64,000 nucleotides of DNA. Origin: Strongylocentrotus droebachiensis (taxonomy: Eukaryota; Echinodermata; Echinoidea; Camarodonta; Strongylocentrotidae). The notes beneath the pieces were generated by a model, which saw nothing but the letters and a program-made list of their open reading frames with translations, was not told where the DNA came from and did no database searches. Position 1 is the stretch's first letter, and each line of letters begins with the position of its first letter. This document shows, in pieces, positions 22,938 to 35,952 of this stretch. The stretch is taken from the NCBI GenBank assembly GCA_035222895.1, contig JAVYIG010006791.1, positions 47,735-111,734 of the forward strand, given 5' to 3'. Position numbers and translations under genes: made by a program.

Positions 22938-23113
22938 GTTTAAAGGCCCACTGCACTACTTGTAGCTACTTGCGCCCTCTATATAACAAACCATACCTAA
23001 TCGGTGACCATTGGTCCCCCATGATCCTCTTTTTCTTATGTTAACTGAGAGCTGAGTTGATGAGATAACCACCTGTCCAGTGACCTTGCAGGGCAGTCTA
23101 ATCCCTCCTGTAA
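22938..23113 (+). repeat. Dispersed repeat, copy 1
   Basis: Shares ctacttgtagctac, atcggtg, ccccatgatcctc, tttcttatgtta and gagagctgagttgatgagat with a copy at 62775-62950 in the same orientation, over about 175 bases. Family unknown; probably a MITE or SINE fragment. Confidence 0.75.
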
Positions 23114-24138
23114 ACTATGGCAGATACGCTTTAAAGATCCCATTCCAACTATTAGTGACAGAGGTACTGAAAGAGACTGTACACACGATCAGGCACGTAC
23201 ACAGGTGGGGTATGTGTTTTGGATTGTTTAAATCAGCACCCCCCCCCCCCTTATTTTTGTTGTTTTGCTCCAGGGGGTCCTCTGTACCTATACCGCATTT
23301 CACTGTATTGTTCATAGTGGCTATTCTTCACCAAACGAACATTTTTCAGCAAAAATATTTGTTCTGAATTGCATGCTAACACTGGTGGGCCCCCAAAACA
23401 TGAAATGTTAACAGTTTGGGCACAACCTTTCAAAAATCAGCTGATTAGGAATCCCTAATAAGATTTAGATGAATATCAATTCCCTGTTGGAGCTGTCTGT
23501 GTATAAACATGTGATTATTTTTCATATTGTTATGCTCAAATGTGATGAAAAAATAACATAAAAATCAAACAAACATTTGCAGAAATTATTATTCATTCAG
23601 TGTATTTCATTAAAAATGCCACAAATAAAGGAAATATCACCATGCACTGGCGGTAAAATATATAAACAACGTTAACCCATAAAAAAGGAATGTGTGATGT
23701 ATTGTACGTACGTTGTTCATATTGTGACGTCACCTTATCGCATGTAATTAACGCCTTCATTCCACTTTGAGGGTGGGTTCTGGAAAGGGTATCAGAATTG
23801 TACTGTACAGGTATAATTTGCATATTTTCCACATTTCAATCAACCTTCTCTTTAAAGCCGCTCCTTTTCAGTTATGGACCACAGTACCGGATATATTCAT
23901 TTTAAACCGTAGGACAGTAGTTGCTTAAACACTGGCATAACAACAAATTAGCTCAGAATAGATTTCTTTTTTCAAGTGTTCAAATGCTATTTTTTTTTTT
24001 TAATATATATATGTATATAAGATAACGATAAATCAGAAGATGAAATACGATCCGGATTATCACACTCACTAGATCTTATTTCTGTGTGTCAGTAAGATTG
24101 CCGACATGATCACTAAAGCATGAAACCCCAATCGTATA

Positions 24139-24795
24139 CAGTGTGAGTCAAAAAAAAGTTTACACCTAGAAAATTGCTCATTATTTTAAAAATCATCTAT
24201 GAACAGTAAATTATTACACATCTTATGAAAGAGTGTTTTATCCCAAATCATTTGGTATCATTTTTGTGTGGTATGTGTTCACGCTTTGATGAACAGGAGG
24301 CATTGTTTGCGAGAGTGCAGAAATCGACTTGCGCCAAAGTGATGCTTACAGCATGTATTATGTTGGGATTAGCGGAGTGAGAGAAAATTGAATGTATCAA
24401 ATGAAATGCATTGAATATGCTTTTTACAGAAGCAAAGTCTCACACCCATACACACACGCGCACAAATTCACGTCATATTCGATATTTGATATGTGTGGCA
24501 TGATTAATTTCGTTAAGGATGTTATTTGGATATGCAAAAACCGATTTAATACCAAAATCCCAATTGTTTTATTTAAACATCACATAAGCAACTTTGGCGC
24601 AAGTCGATTTTGCACTCTCCCCAAAAATGCCTCCTGTTCATCCAAGCGTACGTGAACACATACCACACAAAAATGATACCAAATTGTTTGGGATAAAACA
24701 CTCTTTCATAAGATGAATAATAATTTACTGTTCATAGATGATTTTTTAAAAAATTAGCAATTTTCTAGGTGTAAACTTATTTTTGACTCACACTG
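24139..24795. mobile_element. Tc1/mariner-like MITE
   Basis: The element starts CAGTGTGAGTCAAAAAAAAG and ends in the complement (ctttttgactcacactg-type), flanked by TA on both sides (24137-24138 and 24796-24797). Terminal inverted repeats extend for roughly 230 bases, including shared gtttacacctagaaaatt, aaacactctttcataaga and cttgcgccaaag words. The centre (about 24360-24580) has no transposase motif, so it is non-autonomous. TA target duplication and CAGTG ends fit Tc1/mariner. Confidence 0.85.
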
Positions 24796-24799
24796 TATA

Positions 24800-26300
24800 T
24801 TCTCCTCATTTTTTTCTTCTTCTGTTTTGTTGTGTGTGGGGAGGGGGGGGGGGGTCAAAACCTTATTATGATTTTATATTTATGCCTACAAATATTTGCT
24901 GGAAGCAGCAAAAGCAAACATGTTACATGATACGAAGTACATATGGCATCCCAATGATTCTGATAATCCTATATTTTTTTCATTACTATTAATTATATCA
25001 AACCTGTGCAAATTATCATGGCAGGAACAACGCCACATTATTGGTGGACATTTGTTTTTTCATCATCAGGATTATAATAAGGCTGAAAGTCATTTGCCTT
25101 GCATGCAGGGCTTGCAATGAAGAAAATATAAAAGACTTGCGTAGTAAGCAGCTTGCGTCATGCAGCTTGTAATATGCAAAAAATGACAAAATGATTACCA
25201 GAAAATAGGCAGTCACTAAACCGGCGTTGACGGTACAGCTCAAAATAGCATCCTACATTGTACCTGAACGGCATTGTACATTCTCAATAGCATTCGAATT
25301 GTGCCGTCGTGTACAAGCCTGGAGTATTGGGCAATACACGATTGTGTGCAAGGGAGATCTCCCTGTCTATGTACTTGACACTTGGTACGTTAGGCCGTAT
25401 GTGACCTTTGTTCGCCGAATGCAATTTTGCAGTACTAGCAGAAGGGGCATGAATCATCAGGGTGGAGAGGGTATGGGAGTACTCAATGCGGTGAAGGTCC
25501 CCCTGTAAATTGTCAGAGGTATATACTTGGCCCCTCCTTATAAGATAGTTGTATCAAACAAAAATGCGATATTTGTGCGTGATAGGATGGCATAGGGGAG
25601 GCTCATTGTGTTTTGGTTATTCTACATTAAGCGATCCACCAATAATATTTTTAAAAAGGTGTTTTAATGCAGCTTAATGAACTAAACAAGGCATTATTCT
25701 GAAATTATGATTTTTTTTTAAATCGAGCCCTCAAAATGAGACTCATATTTTTTCCTTAAGGATGACTCATATATATTACATTGTACAATACACAAACAAT
25801 TTACACAAAGCCTGGGTGTATATTGGCGGGGGGGGGGGGGCAATGCACGCCCATTTTCAAATTCTTGGATCTTAACATAGTGGGATCTGCTACAATTGAA
25901 ATTTGCACCGTGATGACAGTTTGCGCTGTAGGATTAGGAAGCTCGATCAACAACATATAGGTCTATGTTTTCCCCGTATAGTTCCTTTACATGTATTATA
26001 CATTATAACACGAAGCTCCATCTGTACACATTCAAAAGCACCTCTAATATTTTGGTATATATATGGCCTGCATTAGTCAAATCATATTTACGTCTCAAAT
26101 GAAATGAGTTGATTAAAATATTTGAAATCATATCGCATCGTTGAGTTATCATATCGATCGCTTACCTTAAAGTGATGAAAATAGCAAATCATCCAAACCT
26201 GGCGTCCACCGTAGACGAAGATATAGCTTACCGGAACCTTTTGCATGAATCTTAAAAAAGGCCAAACCCACTCCTACACGTCAAAATGTAAACAGTAAAC
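24800..26300. other. No gene recognised
   Basis: Includes poly(G) runs near 24843 and 25828. An open frame at 25227-25508 on the plus strand (93 codons) is not low complexity but matches no family I recognise. Confidence 0.35.
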
Positions 26301-26329
26301 CTCGATCATACCAGCAAATATGCTGAGAA

Positions 26330-27560
26330 ATATGAAACGGGCGCGGGGGAACGTGCCATACACATGACAACTATACACCTATACATCCATAGACTGGCTG
26401 TATAATGTTAATCTATCAGGACGCGGGGAACTAAACGGCTATACAATTATGCGATTGTACGGCCGGTGTGACCGCGCCGTTTGTCCTACCAGTTTCGATT
26501 GTCCGTCAGACATAATATGCGGGTTTTCTGCTCGCATGGATCGTCCGAAGGACGCTCCGTGCGATTTGCTATCCGCACAGTCTGTGCTCACATTGTTGTA
26601 CGCGTATATTTGATAAAAGGAAGCAAATTGGCAAATCAATTTATTTAGATTCATTGTAAATCATGTGGTTGACATGTTTTCTAGAAATGACATAATGATA
26701 CATTTCTACATATTTTAGAGCAAATAGACCAGTACTTTCGAAATGAGAAGTGAATATTTTCTTTAAAACCCTGCTCAGTGATATAGGCCCCCCAACAGTT
26801 GTAATCTATTATACTTTTGTGCGTGGCTTCTCAGTTCAACTAACCCATACTAGTATAACTATACTCGTGATCCAAGCCTCGTGCAACGACACTGCATGTC
26901 ATACAGCACGGACAAGCATGGGGCCTGTATCACGACTATACAAGTATACTCGTAAAAGTCCCCATCCTATGCATTTCCAATGCAGTAGCCGTGTTGTCTC
27001 CGCAGCCTCCACACGGAAATCGTACGGAGCCCGTGCAGCTAACGTAAAAAGGTTGCGCGGAGAAGGCGCGTTGACCGTGCAGCCGCCGTGCCGTTTTTAA
27101 GCGTTTTTTTTTGCTTCCATGTTCACCGAAAAGGCGTACGTTTGCTGCACGATTAGCGCGAGTCCTCCGGGCGATGACCGTACGGGGATTGTGCAATGAC
27201 ACCTATGACATGTCTACGGACTACGGGCTTACGATTTTTCAAATTTGTATAACTTTCTGCGAAACAAAATCTTAGAGGCCGTAGAGCCTCGCGGAGCCCG
27301 TGAATCCGTACGAAAATCTCACGTCCGCCTCCTGCCTCCGTACAGAGGCCGCCCGGAAAGGGGGATACGGGCAGGATACGGGCTCCGTAGACTAATCGCA
27401 GGCCAAATGTAATCCATGCATAAGGTATGAATCTAGTTTTTACGACCGAATTTGTGTATACAATTTTACACAGAGATTCAGCACACGTGTGCTCGCCGTT
27501 CAAGAAATGCACACAATAAATCCGCAGCTAGTAGAGAGCGGCCGCTCGTAACCGTTACGG
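26330..27560. mobile_element. CpG-rich restricted-vocabulary block
   Basis: Abrupt rise in GC and CpG content. Words such as gtacgg, cggagcccgtg, cgtgcagc, gatacgggc and ctccgta recur on both strands, with cgtacggagcccgtg near 27020 and ggagcccgtgaatccgtacg near 27294 in opposing arrangement. Long open frames on both strands here are shadows of the CpG-rich words. The block ends near 27560, at gtaaccgttacggggg. Likely a decayed or non-autonomous element; no transposase motif is visible. Confidence 0.4.
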
Positions 27561-27569
27561 GGGCGTAAT

Positions 27570-30500
27570 CGGATTGTTACCCTATTTCGAGGGCTGTTTA
27601 TGGTTTATCCAGGGAGAAATTAGAAATTTTCCAACACACGCATAAACAAAAAAAAGAAAACTAAAGAAATTTGGAAACAAATCCCAGTATCGTGTCATTT
27701 CTGGTAAAGTTCTGGTAAAAAAAAAAAAAAAAAAAAAAATTCTCACAGAATCAAACGAAAATTACACTGAATGTTCAAGATTACAAATAAATGTCATTTG
27801 CCAAATAATGTTGGTAGAAAATGTATACTGGCTGGGTAATGAGCATAGAAAGATTAGGAAATCAAGGTTAGTATTGCCCCGACACCAATTGTGTAGTCCC
27901 ATATACATCTTTCCGTGTACAGTGCTTGTTACTTTGCCAAGATTGGGCCAAATTTATTATGATTTTGATGACTCCAGAACTTTGCAGTACACACCAATAC
28001 TTACATACTACATGATCAACTTTTTCTGATCCATTCCACACCTTTTCTCTTACAATGCAATGCAATCGGATGACCGAACTCACCTTTATCTTTAAGCAAC
28101 ATTTGTAAATCATTGGTATCGATTTAGTATCGTTTGAATTTTATTTGGGGTGACAACTGACCCCCCCCCCCCCCCCCACCCTTCATCAGTACGCCAGTGT
28201 TTAGGGGCTCACGTCTTCTCTATCCTTTGTGGAAATTTGTGTTCGTTATCTGAAAAATGCTCAAAATGTCCTGCAATGGATCTCAATACTGATTTCCTTT
28301 GCTGAAATATGTTCTTCCCTTCTTTAGCTGTTCAGGGCATCACGTCTGAGATCAAGATTCAAGAGATCGAACGATCTGTGAATTTGCTTCAATTCATGTT
28401 TAGACTGCTGGAGCTACTTGCATACATTGTACATTTTTCGCCCTAAGAGGAAATAAAATACCCGTAATTACTTTTCAATTTTGTATAAATACAACCATGC
28501 ATGTAGATAATAGGCTATTTATATCTCTTGCTCAGTGAACAGGAAGACACAATATTTTTGTTGGTGATGAAATTAGTATTTCCACAATCATTGACCGATT
28601 CGCCTACAAGAGTGATTTATTTTGGTTCGGATTTTACACTAAGAACGGGGGATGTGGCTGTTATGTTAGGACTGTGGATCACAAAGACCACACAAATAAT
28701 AACCACGGCAAGTATTATTTCTCGGCAAAAAAATCCCACAATATTTCAGGTCATATAATCGAGGAAATTTTATGATTGTTTTGTCAAATATTTACGTGAA
28801 TTGTATAACTTAAGTTATAGCAAATTTGACTTCATGGATAGAGAAATAAGTGAACATTTTGTCAGAAAGTACAATACTTTTCAGTTCTATTTAGTACACG
28901 AAGTTAAATACACACAAAAAAACCAATGCAATTGGCTTTTGTAGGACAAGTATCGTTCACATAAATCACACGAGGAAGTTAATCTCTGTCACATCTTCAT
29001 CACAATCTCTATAATCGCATTTTTCCAATGTGGTAACTACACTGTTTATCACATCAAGGTTACCATGTAGTAATCCGACTAGCTGATAATAAGCTTCAAA
29101 GGTACAGTTTGGATGAACAACCACAGTGGCGTATTTAGGGGTCAGGGGCAGCCTATTAGTTTTCAAAATCCGAAACGTTAACGCTCAATTGTAGGACGAT
29201 GCTCCCACAGAATTTCGGCTCGGTCGCTTTGCTTTCTCACTATAAGTTGACGTACGTTGGCTCGAGTGGAGGAGGGGGATACATCATTTCTAATAATAAT
29301 CCCTACATACACTACAGGAAACAGCTGGTGCCTTTACTACTCTTTATTCTCTGCTAGTATGACCTACGAATATTTTACTGCCGCATCAGCGTTGTCAACC
29401 ACCCGAAAACAAAGCTAAGAAGAATTTTCATGTTTCTTTTGCATGTACATTCCATTTAATAAATGGGCAACAGGTAACTCGAAAAATGTATTAAAGAAAA
29501 AAACTTACATTAAAATTTCTCTTGCGCAATAAGAGGAAGTTAAGTTCGATTTATTAATAAACAAACTCACAAATATGAATCAAGTGCTCAAATTGTCCTT
29601 CAAATTAGTCGTTACACTTATTTCCTTTGCTGCAATAGGTTTTTCCCCTGTGTATTTTCCGCTCGAAAAGGAAACACTTCATCATTGTGTGTTTTTCAAA
29701 TTTGTATAGATACAGGCTTGAATTCACAAACAAGAATATATATCTTTTGTTCAGTGAGTCGGAGAGAAACTTTTGTGTAATTAAAAATGTTCACACTAAG
29801 CTAATTTTTGCTTTCTGAAATAGAACGTTTTCCACGATCCAATGTTACCTAACAATAATATAGATCGTCATTCTTTACAAATGATTTAGGATGATAATAG
29901 ATTGAGGGGTGCATTGTATTTCTGTTGCACCTAACAAATACAGCCTTTGTTGTCCATTGCTTTATTATTTCGAGAGTTTTGATATCACAAAAACGTTAGA
30001 TTAAATCAATGATAGAGAAGTGCACAAGCTTTCAACTGCATTCATCATATCTCTTCAGGTAACTGTTTGGGAGTTTCTTCCCAATGTAGCATTTCTTTCT
30101 GTTCCCCCTTTGTCTTTAAGACATTTACAAAATCATTGATCCGCCCCTGATTTTTTTGGATAAACAAAGTAATAGAGCTCTTGGTTATGCCAGGGAGCGT
30201 AAACAGATGGATAACCAAATATTTAAGGGGATGATTTTTTCGCTGTGATTGAAATTCTTCTTCATATCCTGATTACTCAGTTATGAATTGATAGGCCAAC
30301 ACAATGTACCACCAGTGGCATAGTATTTTGTTCTCGCTAACTTAATTGGAGGATGTCGGTCTATCTGAGCTGACAAAAAGGCTAAATTTAAGATAACATA
30401 TTTAAGAATAATTTCATAATGTCTGTTTGCGATATCTGCCAGTACATTTGTACTAAGTATTTTGGCAGAGAGACAACGAACCACTGGCAGAATCATTCCT

Positions 30501-31600
30501 ATATACACACAAACATATTTTATCTTAAACATAAAATAAAGGTTCTCGGGGTCAAGTTAAAGTCAACCACTAAGACAATTATAACAGTCTTATAGACGAA
30601 AGTTATGAAGAACTAATTAGCGCAATCATTTTCGTGTTTATCCTTAATTTCATTCATATAAATGAAAAATAAAGCAACAACATACCAACAAGCAGATGAG
30701 GGCATTTTCCTTACCTCATTGATCAGCTGCAACAACAACAACAACAATAACAACAGGTGGTTAAAAAAAACGTCTGGTCATTGAGAAATGTTCTTCACGG
30801 TCCTTCGCAGTAATTTTTTGATCAAGGAAAAGATCGATGTTAGAGCGTACAATATCCGGTTCTGATATGAATTGCTTCAATCTCTCCACCTACATTTAAA
30901 GTAAAATTAGAACTAATTTGTCTACAATCATAACCTTGAATATGATAGCGAAAGCAAAACTAAATGTGTACGCTCATATAGCGGGTGGAGTGGTAATATT
31001 GAAGTGTCAAGTTAGAGTGGAAAAGCATGATGCAGAGATATTATCGCAATAGGATTTCTTCCTAAACATGGGCATAATCTACAAAAAATATAATCAGAAA
31101 ATTTAACTGAAAGAAGCATTACTTATATACGTCAAGTTTTACGATTCTCAAAAATGCTTGTGGACCGATTAATCTAACAGATCTCTAACAGCCAGATATG
31201 TTTCTAGACCAGGATATTAACAGTAAGCCTACTTTTTAGAAGCCTAGAGTATTCCTTGGGCGAATGGGCATCGTAAATTATAAAGCTGTTACAATTATTT
31301 TTACTATATTTATTATCATTATTATTTTGGGGTTTGGTTTAGTTTGGTTTTATTTCTGGTATATATATATATATATAAAGATTACGTCTGGATTGCTCTA
31401 TTATTAAGAGCCACTAATTTGATTGCGCGGTTTATATTGGAGGTACAGAAGATAATTATTATCATCATCATCAACTTCATCACCATCATCACCATCACCA
31501 CCATTATCATTATATTGTATGTTTGCAGCATACCTCATTTCTATACCAGTGAGTAAATGAGGCCGTGTGTGTGTGTATTAGGTTTTTACAGACGTGTATC
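27570..31600. other. No gene recognised; scattered simple repeats
   Basis: Holds a poly(A) run (27718-27740), a poly(C) tract (28161-28177), and a repeat segment at about 28095-28200 that matches 55340-55470 (gcaacatttgtaaatca, ggtatcga, tttgaattttatttgggg). A minus-strand open frame at 28966-29166 is listed separately. (TA)n and (ATC)n patches are at about 31362-31376 and 31455-31510. Confidence 0.4.
28966..29166 (-). other. Unassigned open frame, possible terminal exon
   Basis: Residues 17-66 (NCTFEAYYQLVGLLHGNLD, then TLEKCDYRDCDEDVTE) have a coding-like composition and two close cysteine pairs, ending at a TGA. The first part overlaps a repeat phrase (cactggcgtatttaggg-like), so any real coding would begin after it. 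No convincing acceptor was identified and no family is recognised. Confidence 0.2.
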
Positions 31601-31616
31601 AATCAGATATGATTAT

Positions 31617-31740
31617 TTACGTCTGGGGACCGACCTTTAAACGTGACCATCCGAAAGACGTGACTCAGTTTCGAACCTGCGTCCTCGGCTAATTCAGTTT
31701 GTAATTTCCACTTTTAGCTGGATTACAGGCGCACGCCACA
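31617..31740 (-). mobile_element. tRNA-derived SINE fragment
   Basis: On the minus strand a degraded B box (ggttcgaaactg, about 31668-31677) is followed by cacgtctttcggatggtcacg and tttaaaggtcggtcccc. That 'ttcggatgg..acgtttaaa' core is shared by many marine SINEs. Confidence 0.55.
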
Positions 31741-32313
31741 ACTCTTTTGACTGGCGTTTCCTGAGTAGATTAATAATCAAGAATAATGTATAATATGTGT
31801 ACATACCGATTACCATCCGTTTATTAAGGCGAGGACAATGGCAGTGTTTGCCCAATGTTTACAATTTAACCGCCAATACTGTGATCATGGGAACCTAACC
31901 TGACATCGCCTTAAACTTTCTTTAAAATGGTGTGGTTTCACCCAAATTATTTCCTATACTACAGTAATAAATATTATGATTTCTGTTTTTATTTTTACTA
32001 TAAATTTTATGTCAATATAATCCTGTCAATTTAAGACCAAATGTCAAGATAAGGGATTTGATTCTATGTATGCCAATCGGCAATGCGCATTCAAATTCTC
32101 ACCTCGCTTTGTTCATACACCCCCAGGAGGTCGGCATGTAGCCATTCAAAATTGGCATGGGCTGACAGATAAAAAATATCAATTGTTATGCATATTACAT
32201 TCAATTCTAGCTAGCCTGCCACACATGAATGCATCCAAACGAATATCAGTCCAATGGTACCCTACTGAATGTATTTTCTCAATACGTTTGTATCTCGAGG
32301 GATGTTTGTGTTA

Positions 32314-32627
32314 AGCAGGGCTCCCACTTAGCCGAGTTTGAGCATCGAGTTGTGGCGAGCTGGCGCGATCTTATGGCAAGCAGTTTTACCATTAAAACAT
32401 ATTTCTTGATATCAAGAATTCAATTCTTGATATCACGAAATCGAATTCCTGATATCACGAAATCGAATTCTTGATATCAAGAAATACCATCGCTTTACAA
32501 CGTAAAATTATTTCTTGATATCAATAATTGATTTCTTGATATCAATTAATAATAAAACGGCTTGCCATAAGATCATGCCAGCTCGCCACAACTCGAGATT
32601 ACAATTCGGCTAAGTGGGAGCCCTGCT
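32314..32627. mobile_element. Nested-palindrome MITE, copy 2
   Basis: Same family as 12475-12755: AGCAGGGCTCCCACTTAGCC start, GGCTAAGTGGGAGCCCTGCT end, and an interior of ttcttgatatc words. This copy has an extra internal palindrome unit and is flanked by tta/tta. Confidence 0.85.
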
Positions 32628-32667
32628 TTACTATACAGCTGTTCGACGAGCTAAAACTGGAAGGTTA

Positions 32668-32969
32668 AGCAGGGCTCCCACTTAGCCGAGTTGGAGCCTC
32701 CAGTTGTGGCGAGCTGGCGCGAGCTTATGGCAAGCCGTTTTATCATTAAAACATATTTCTTGATATCAAGAATTCAATTCTTGATATTACGAAATAGAAT
32801 TCTTGATATCACAAATTCAATTCTTGATATTAAGAATTACCATTGCTTTACAACGTAAAATTATTTCTTGATATCAAGAAATATGTTTTAATGATAAAAC
32901 GGCTTGCCATAAGCTCGCGCCAGCTCGCCACAACTCGAGACTCCAACTCGGCTAAGTGGGAGCTCTGCT
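32668..32969. mobile_element. Nested-palindrome MITE, copy 3
   Basis: Third copy, only about 40 bases from copy 2 and in the same form; the final word is ggagctctgct, one base different. TA flanks both ends. Confidence 0.85.
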
Positions 32970-33179
32970 TACTTGCATGCTGGTGTAAGGAAATCCAAAA
33001 TCTTTTTAGTAATTCCAAAAATAACATTCATCTTCTTTCGATCACTTTTGTGTACATCAAGAAAAGTACTAACATTTATTAATATATAATGACATTTTAT
33101 TGTTAATAATTACGACATGTTGTGTGGGTACTTTTATGTGTGTAGTTGTGAGTTCTTAAGTAGGGAAGAGTAAACTTCT

Positions 33180-33520
33180 ATTCTAATTCCCAAACTAGGA
33201 CAAAAAAAAATCGCAACGACTCAGCCGGCCGAAAAGTCGCTCAGTGGGGGGGGGGGGGGGGGGGAGGGAGGGGGGGGGGGGGGGTAAGCGGACACTTTTT
33301 TTTTTTTTTTGTCTCAAAATTTCAAAATTTGACATTTTTTTCGTTGGGGGGGGGGGGGTAAGGTCACCTTATTTAGGTTAGCCGTGGGTTTTTTATTTTA
33401 AAAAAAAGCCAAAGGGGGGGGGGGTTTTAGGTTTTTTTAGGGGGGTTTACATACATTAAAATACCAAAGGGGGGTTTGAACCCCCAAACCCCCCCCCCCC
33501 CTGCGTACGCCCCTGACGAT
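33180..33520. repeat. G-rich low-complexity repeat ending tgcgtacgcccctg
   Basis: Several G runs of 10-20 bases, T runs and aaaaccccccaaa-type phrases, ending at a 'ccccctgcgtacgcccctg' phrase often seen at the edge of repeats. It could form G-quadruplexes on the plus strand. No gene. Confidence 0.6.
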
Positions 33521-34289
33521 GACGGACATACGGATTCGACATTTTAATTATGGGATTGGTTCTTTCTCACGTTGGTTTTCCGGGTATTAGAAAACGTTTT
33601 TTGGGGAAAAGAATCTGTAATCAAGCTAAAGTAGAAATATGTTAATTTTAAAATCTTAACAAAGATGAAAAGTGAAAGCGTAGAGATTATCTTTTGGTTA
33701 TTCATTAATTTGTGTAATATATGCATAAGGACTGGCATATATCCCATATACTGTTTATGACTATAAAGTTTGCAAGTCCATCATCCCTTTTGAATTAACT
33801 GGAAGACAGAGATCGAGTTAACCCTTCCCACAACTTTTAGAATTTTGTATTGTACAAAGGCACACACAATTTAGTGGTTCCGAAAGCACTCCCGTGTATA
33901 TCGACGTCAATGTAATTTCCCAATTATTTGTCTTTATGATTCATTTTTGTTAGGGGTAGGGTGGTAGTCACAATTGCCCCCCCCCCCTCAAAACAAAATC
34001 GAAATGGTCCAAAGCTGTAGGTCTGAAAAATTGACATGTTTAGAAGACTTAACATGGCTATAGAATTTGCACAAAGAAAAGCTACAGTTCTTTCACTGAC
34101 ATGAGAAGAATTGTATTTTAAGGTTTTTTTATTTATTGTTTTATATTGATTGTGTTCGTTGAACAAGAACAATAATTCTTTTGATGACAAAAAACACTAT
34201 CGTAGTTCGCATCCAGGTTTGCCTTGCACTGTGGAATCTTTCCAGTTTCGCCTGTTGATGATAAGTAAGAATAATAATTGTAACTTCAT

Positions 34290-34625
34290 TTAAAACCAAA
34301 CTCAAACGTTCAGTAATAACTACCTATGTCAAATAAACTTGTAATTTCATCTCTCCTCCCTACGCTTTCTTATTTCGCCTTTTCCTATTTCTCTTTACCT
34401 GTGTGTTTAGTGCTTAATGTTTTGTATAACTAAGTTTGTTTGTAACTCATGTTTATGCTATGTATCTTTATTTATGTATTGGGGGCCCCCATTAATCAAG
34501 CCTTGGCTTTTAGGGTCACCCTGGCCATTTAAACTATATCAATAATGTTCATGCACGCATGATTTGTATACTGTTTTTGATTTTAAATGGTTTAATAAAA
34601 CGAATTGAAAAAAAAATGAAGAAAA
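34290..34625 (+). mobile_element. LINE 3' untranslated end
   Basis: T/C-rich sequence, then gggggcccccattaatcaag, ggtcaccctggccatttaaa, and a terminal ggtttaataaaacgaattg with an A-rich tail (34605-34615). This layout is typical of CR1/Jockey-group LINE 3' ends. No coding part remains. Confidence 0.55.
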
Positions 34626-34629
34626 CAAA

Positions 34630-35600
34630 TTGAAAACACTTGCTTTTGTTAAAGAAATGGATTAATTTAACGCGTTTTGTCTGTTAGAACATCATCTCTA
34701 CTACCATTACTTTATAGTGATGTCATTTGTCCCTCATCCTTCAAACTTGAACCCTTAGAAATGCGATTACACCAAACTGTCTTTGTATGGTTGTTTAAAG
34801 TCATTATCTGTCCCCAAGTCAACCCTCCCAAATCTTCAGTGTTCGTGCCTTAACGCGCCTCTATAGTGTTGGGGGACCCAAAATTCGCCAAAAACAAATC
34901 GATGACAACATTTCACTAAAATGTTATAATATTGTGAAAGAAGATGTTATTTAACTCACAATTATGTAAAGGTTTTCAAAATAAATGTGTTTGAAGCCGA
35001 ATCTTGATAAAAGAATACACGATGTAGGCTTTGTGTTGTACGCAGAAAACGTAATTTGGTATTCTTTCATCAAAATTCTTATTCAAACAAATTTATTTCG
35101 AGAATCCTTGTATAATTCAGTTTTAAACACTTTAGAGAGGCTTTAATCGCCTATTGCGTGACAAATATGTACAATCCATTTCCGTTGGTTGAATACACTG
35201 AAACTGACATCATTATAGTGCAGTCTACTTCACCTAAAGACACTGTAAAGATCATGCCATGGGTTGTCTGCACGTATCCTTTATTGTGCAAAAAACGCTA
35301 CATCAAAAACAAACTGAGTTCCGAGAAGAAAAAAATTATATGATTATTATACTTTACATTATCAATTTAGAATAAAACTTGGTCTAATCGTACTACTACG
35401 TATGTGATTAGATGATAAGAACATTATAATGAGACATCAACACTCAATGATAGAAGGTTTTCTAAAATGAAGCTGAGGGCAGCTAGTGACTGAGGGACTT
35501 TTTTTTCTTTTTTCTTTTCTGTATCAGCTACAATCGAGATAATGTACAAACATCAAATGAACAAAAACTACGCAAAATAAGGTTTAGCCATCAATGGTTA
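34630..35600. other. No gene recognised
   Basis: AT-rich; no supportable exon or repeat family. Confidence 0.4.
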
Positions 35601-35603
35601 TTA

Positions 35604-35952
35604 ATAATAATAATAATATTTAATTTTTATATAGCGCTTAATACAAATGTCTCTAAGCGCTTTACAAATATATTATTACCCCGGTCATTGGATTCAGTGC
35701 TTACCCGCACACAATGTGTGCACAATCTCCACTCCCTAGGGAGCATTCCAGCCAGGCGTTACATGACGCTCAAAAACTGTTTGACCAACAATGACGGTCG
35801 CATCCTACCGGGTACCCATTTAACACCTGGGTGGAGAGTAGCAAGTGCAGGTTAATATCTTGCCAAAGGATATTAGTGCCGTGTCGGGATTCGAACCCTC
35901 GACCTTCGCATTTTCAAGTCAAGCGCCTTAAACCACTCGACCACGACACTCC
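35604..35952 (-). mobile_element. Full-length tRNA-derived SINE
   Basis: On the minus strand it begins with a tRNA-like head: gtgtcgtggtcgagtggttt (A box region), then ggttcgaatcccgacac (B box at 35887-35897), resembling a Ser/Leu-type tRNA. The body follows, then aagcgctt...gcgctatataaa, and a (TTA)n tail near 35604-35620. A 'gcgctatataaa' step and a trinucleotide tail are common in deuterostome SINEs. Transcription would be by RNA polymerase III from the internal boxes. Confidence 0.85.

Noticed and set aside
24392-24655. 87-codon frame inside the mariner-like element as a transposase remnant
   Set aside because: No helix-turn-helix or DDE-type motif is visible, and half of it lies in an inverted repeat arm.
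35887-35952. Functional tRNA gene on the minus strand
   Set aside because: It has both box-like regions but continues directly into a SINE body with a (TTA)n tail.
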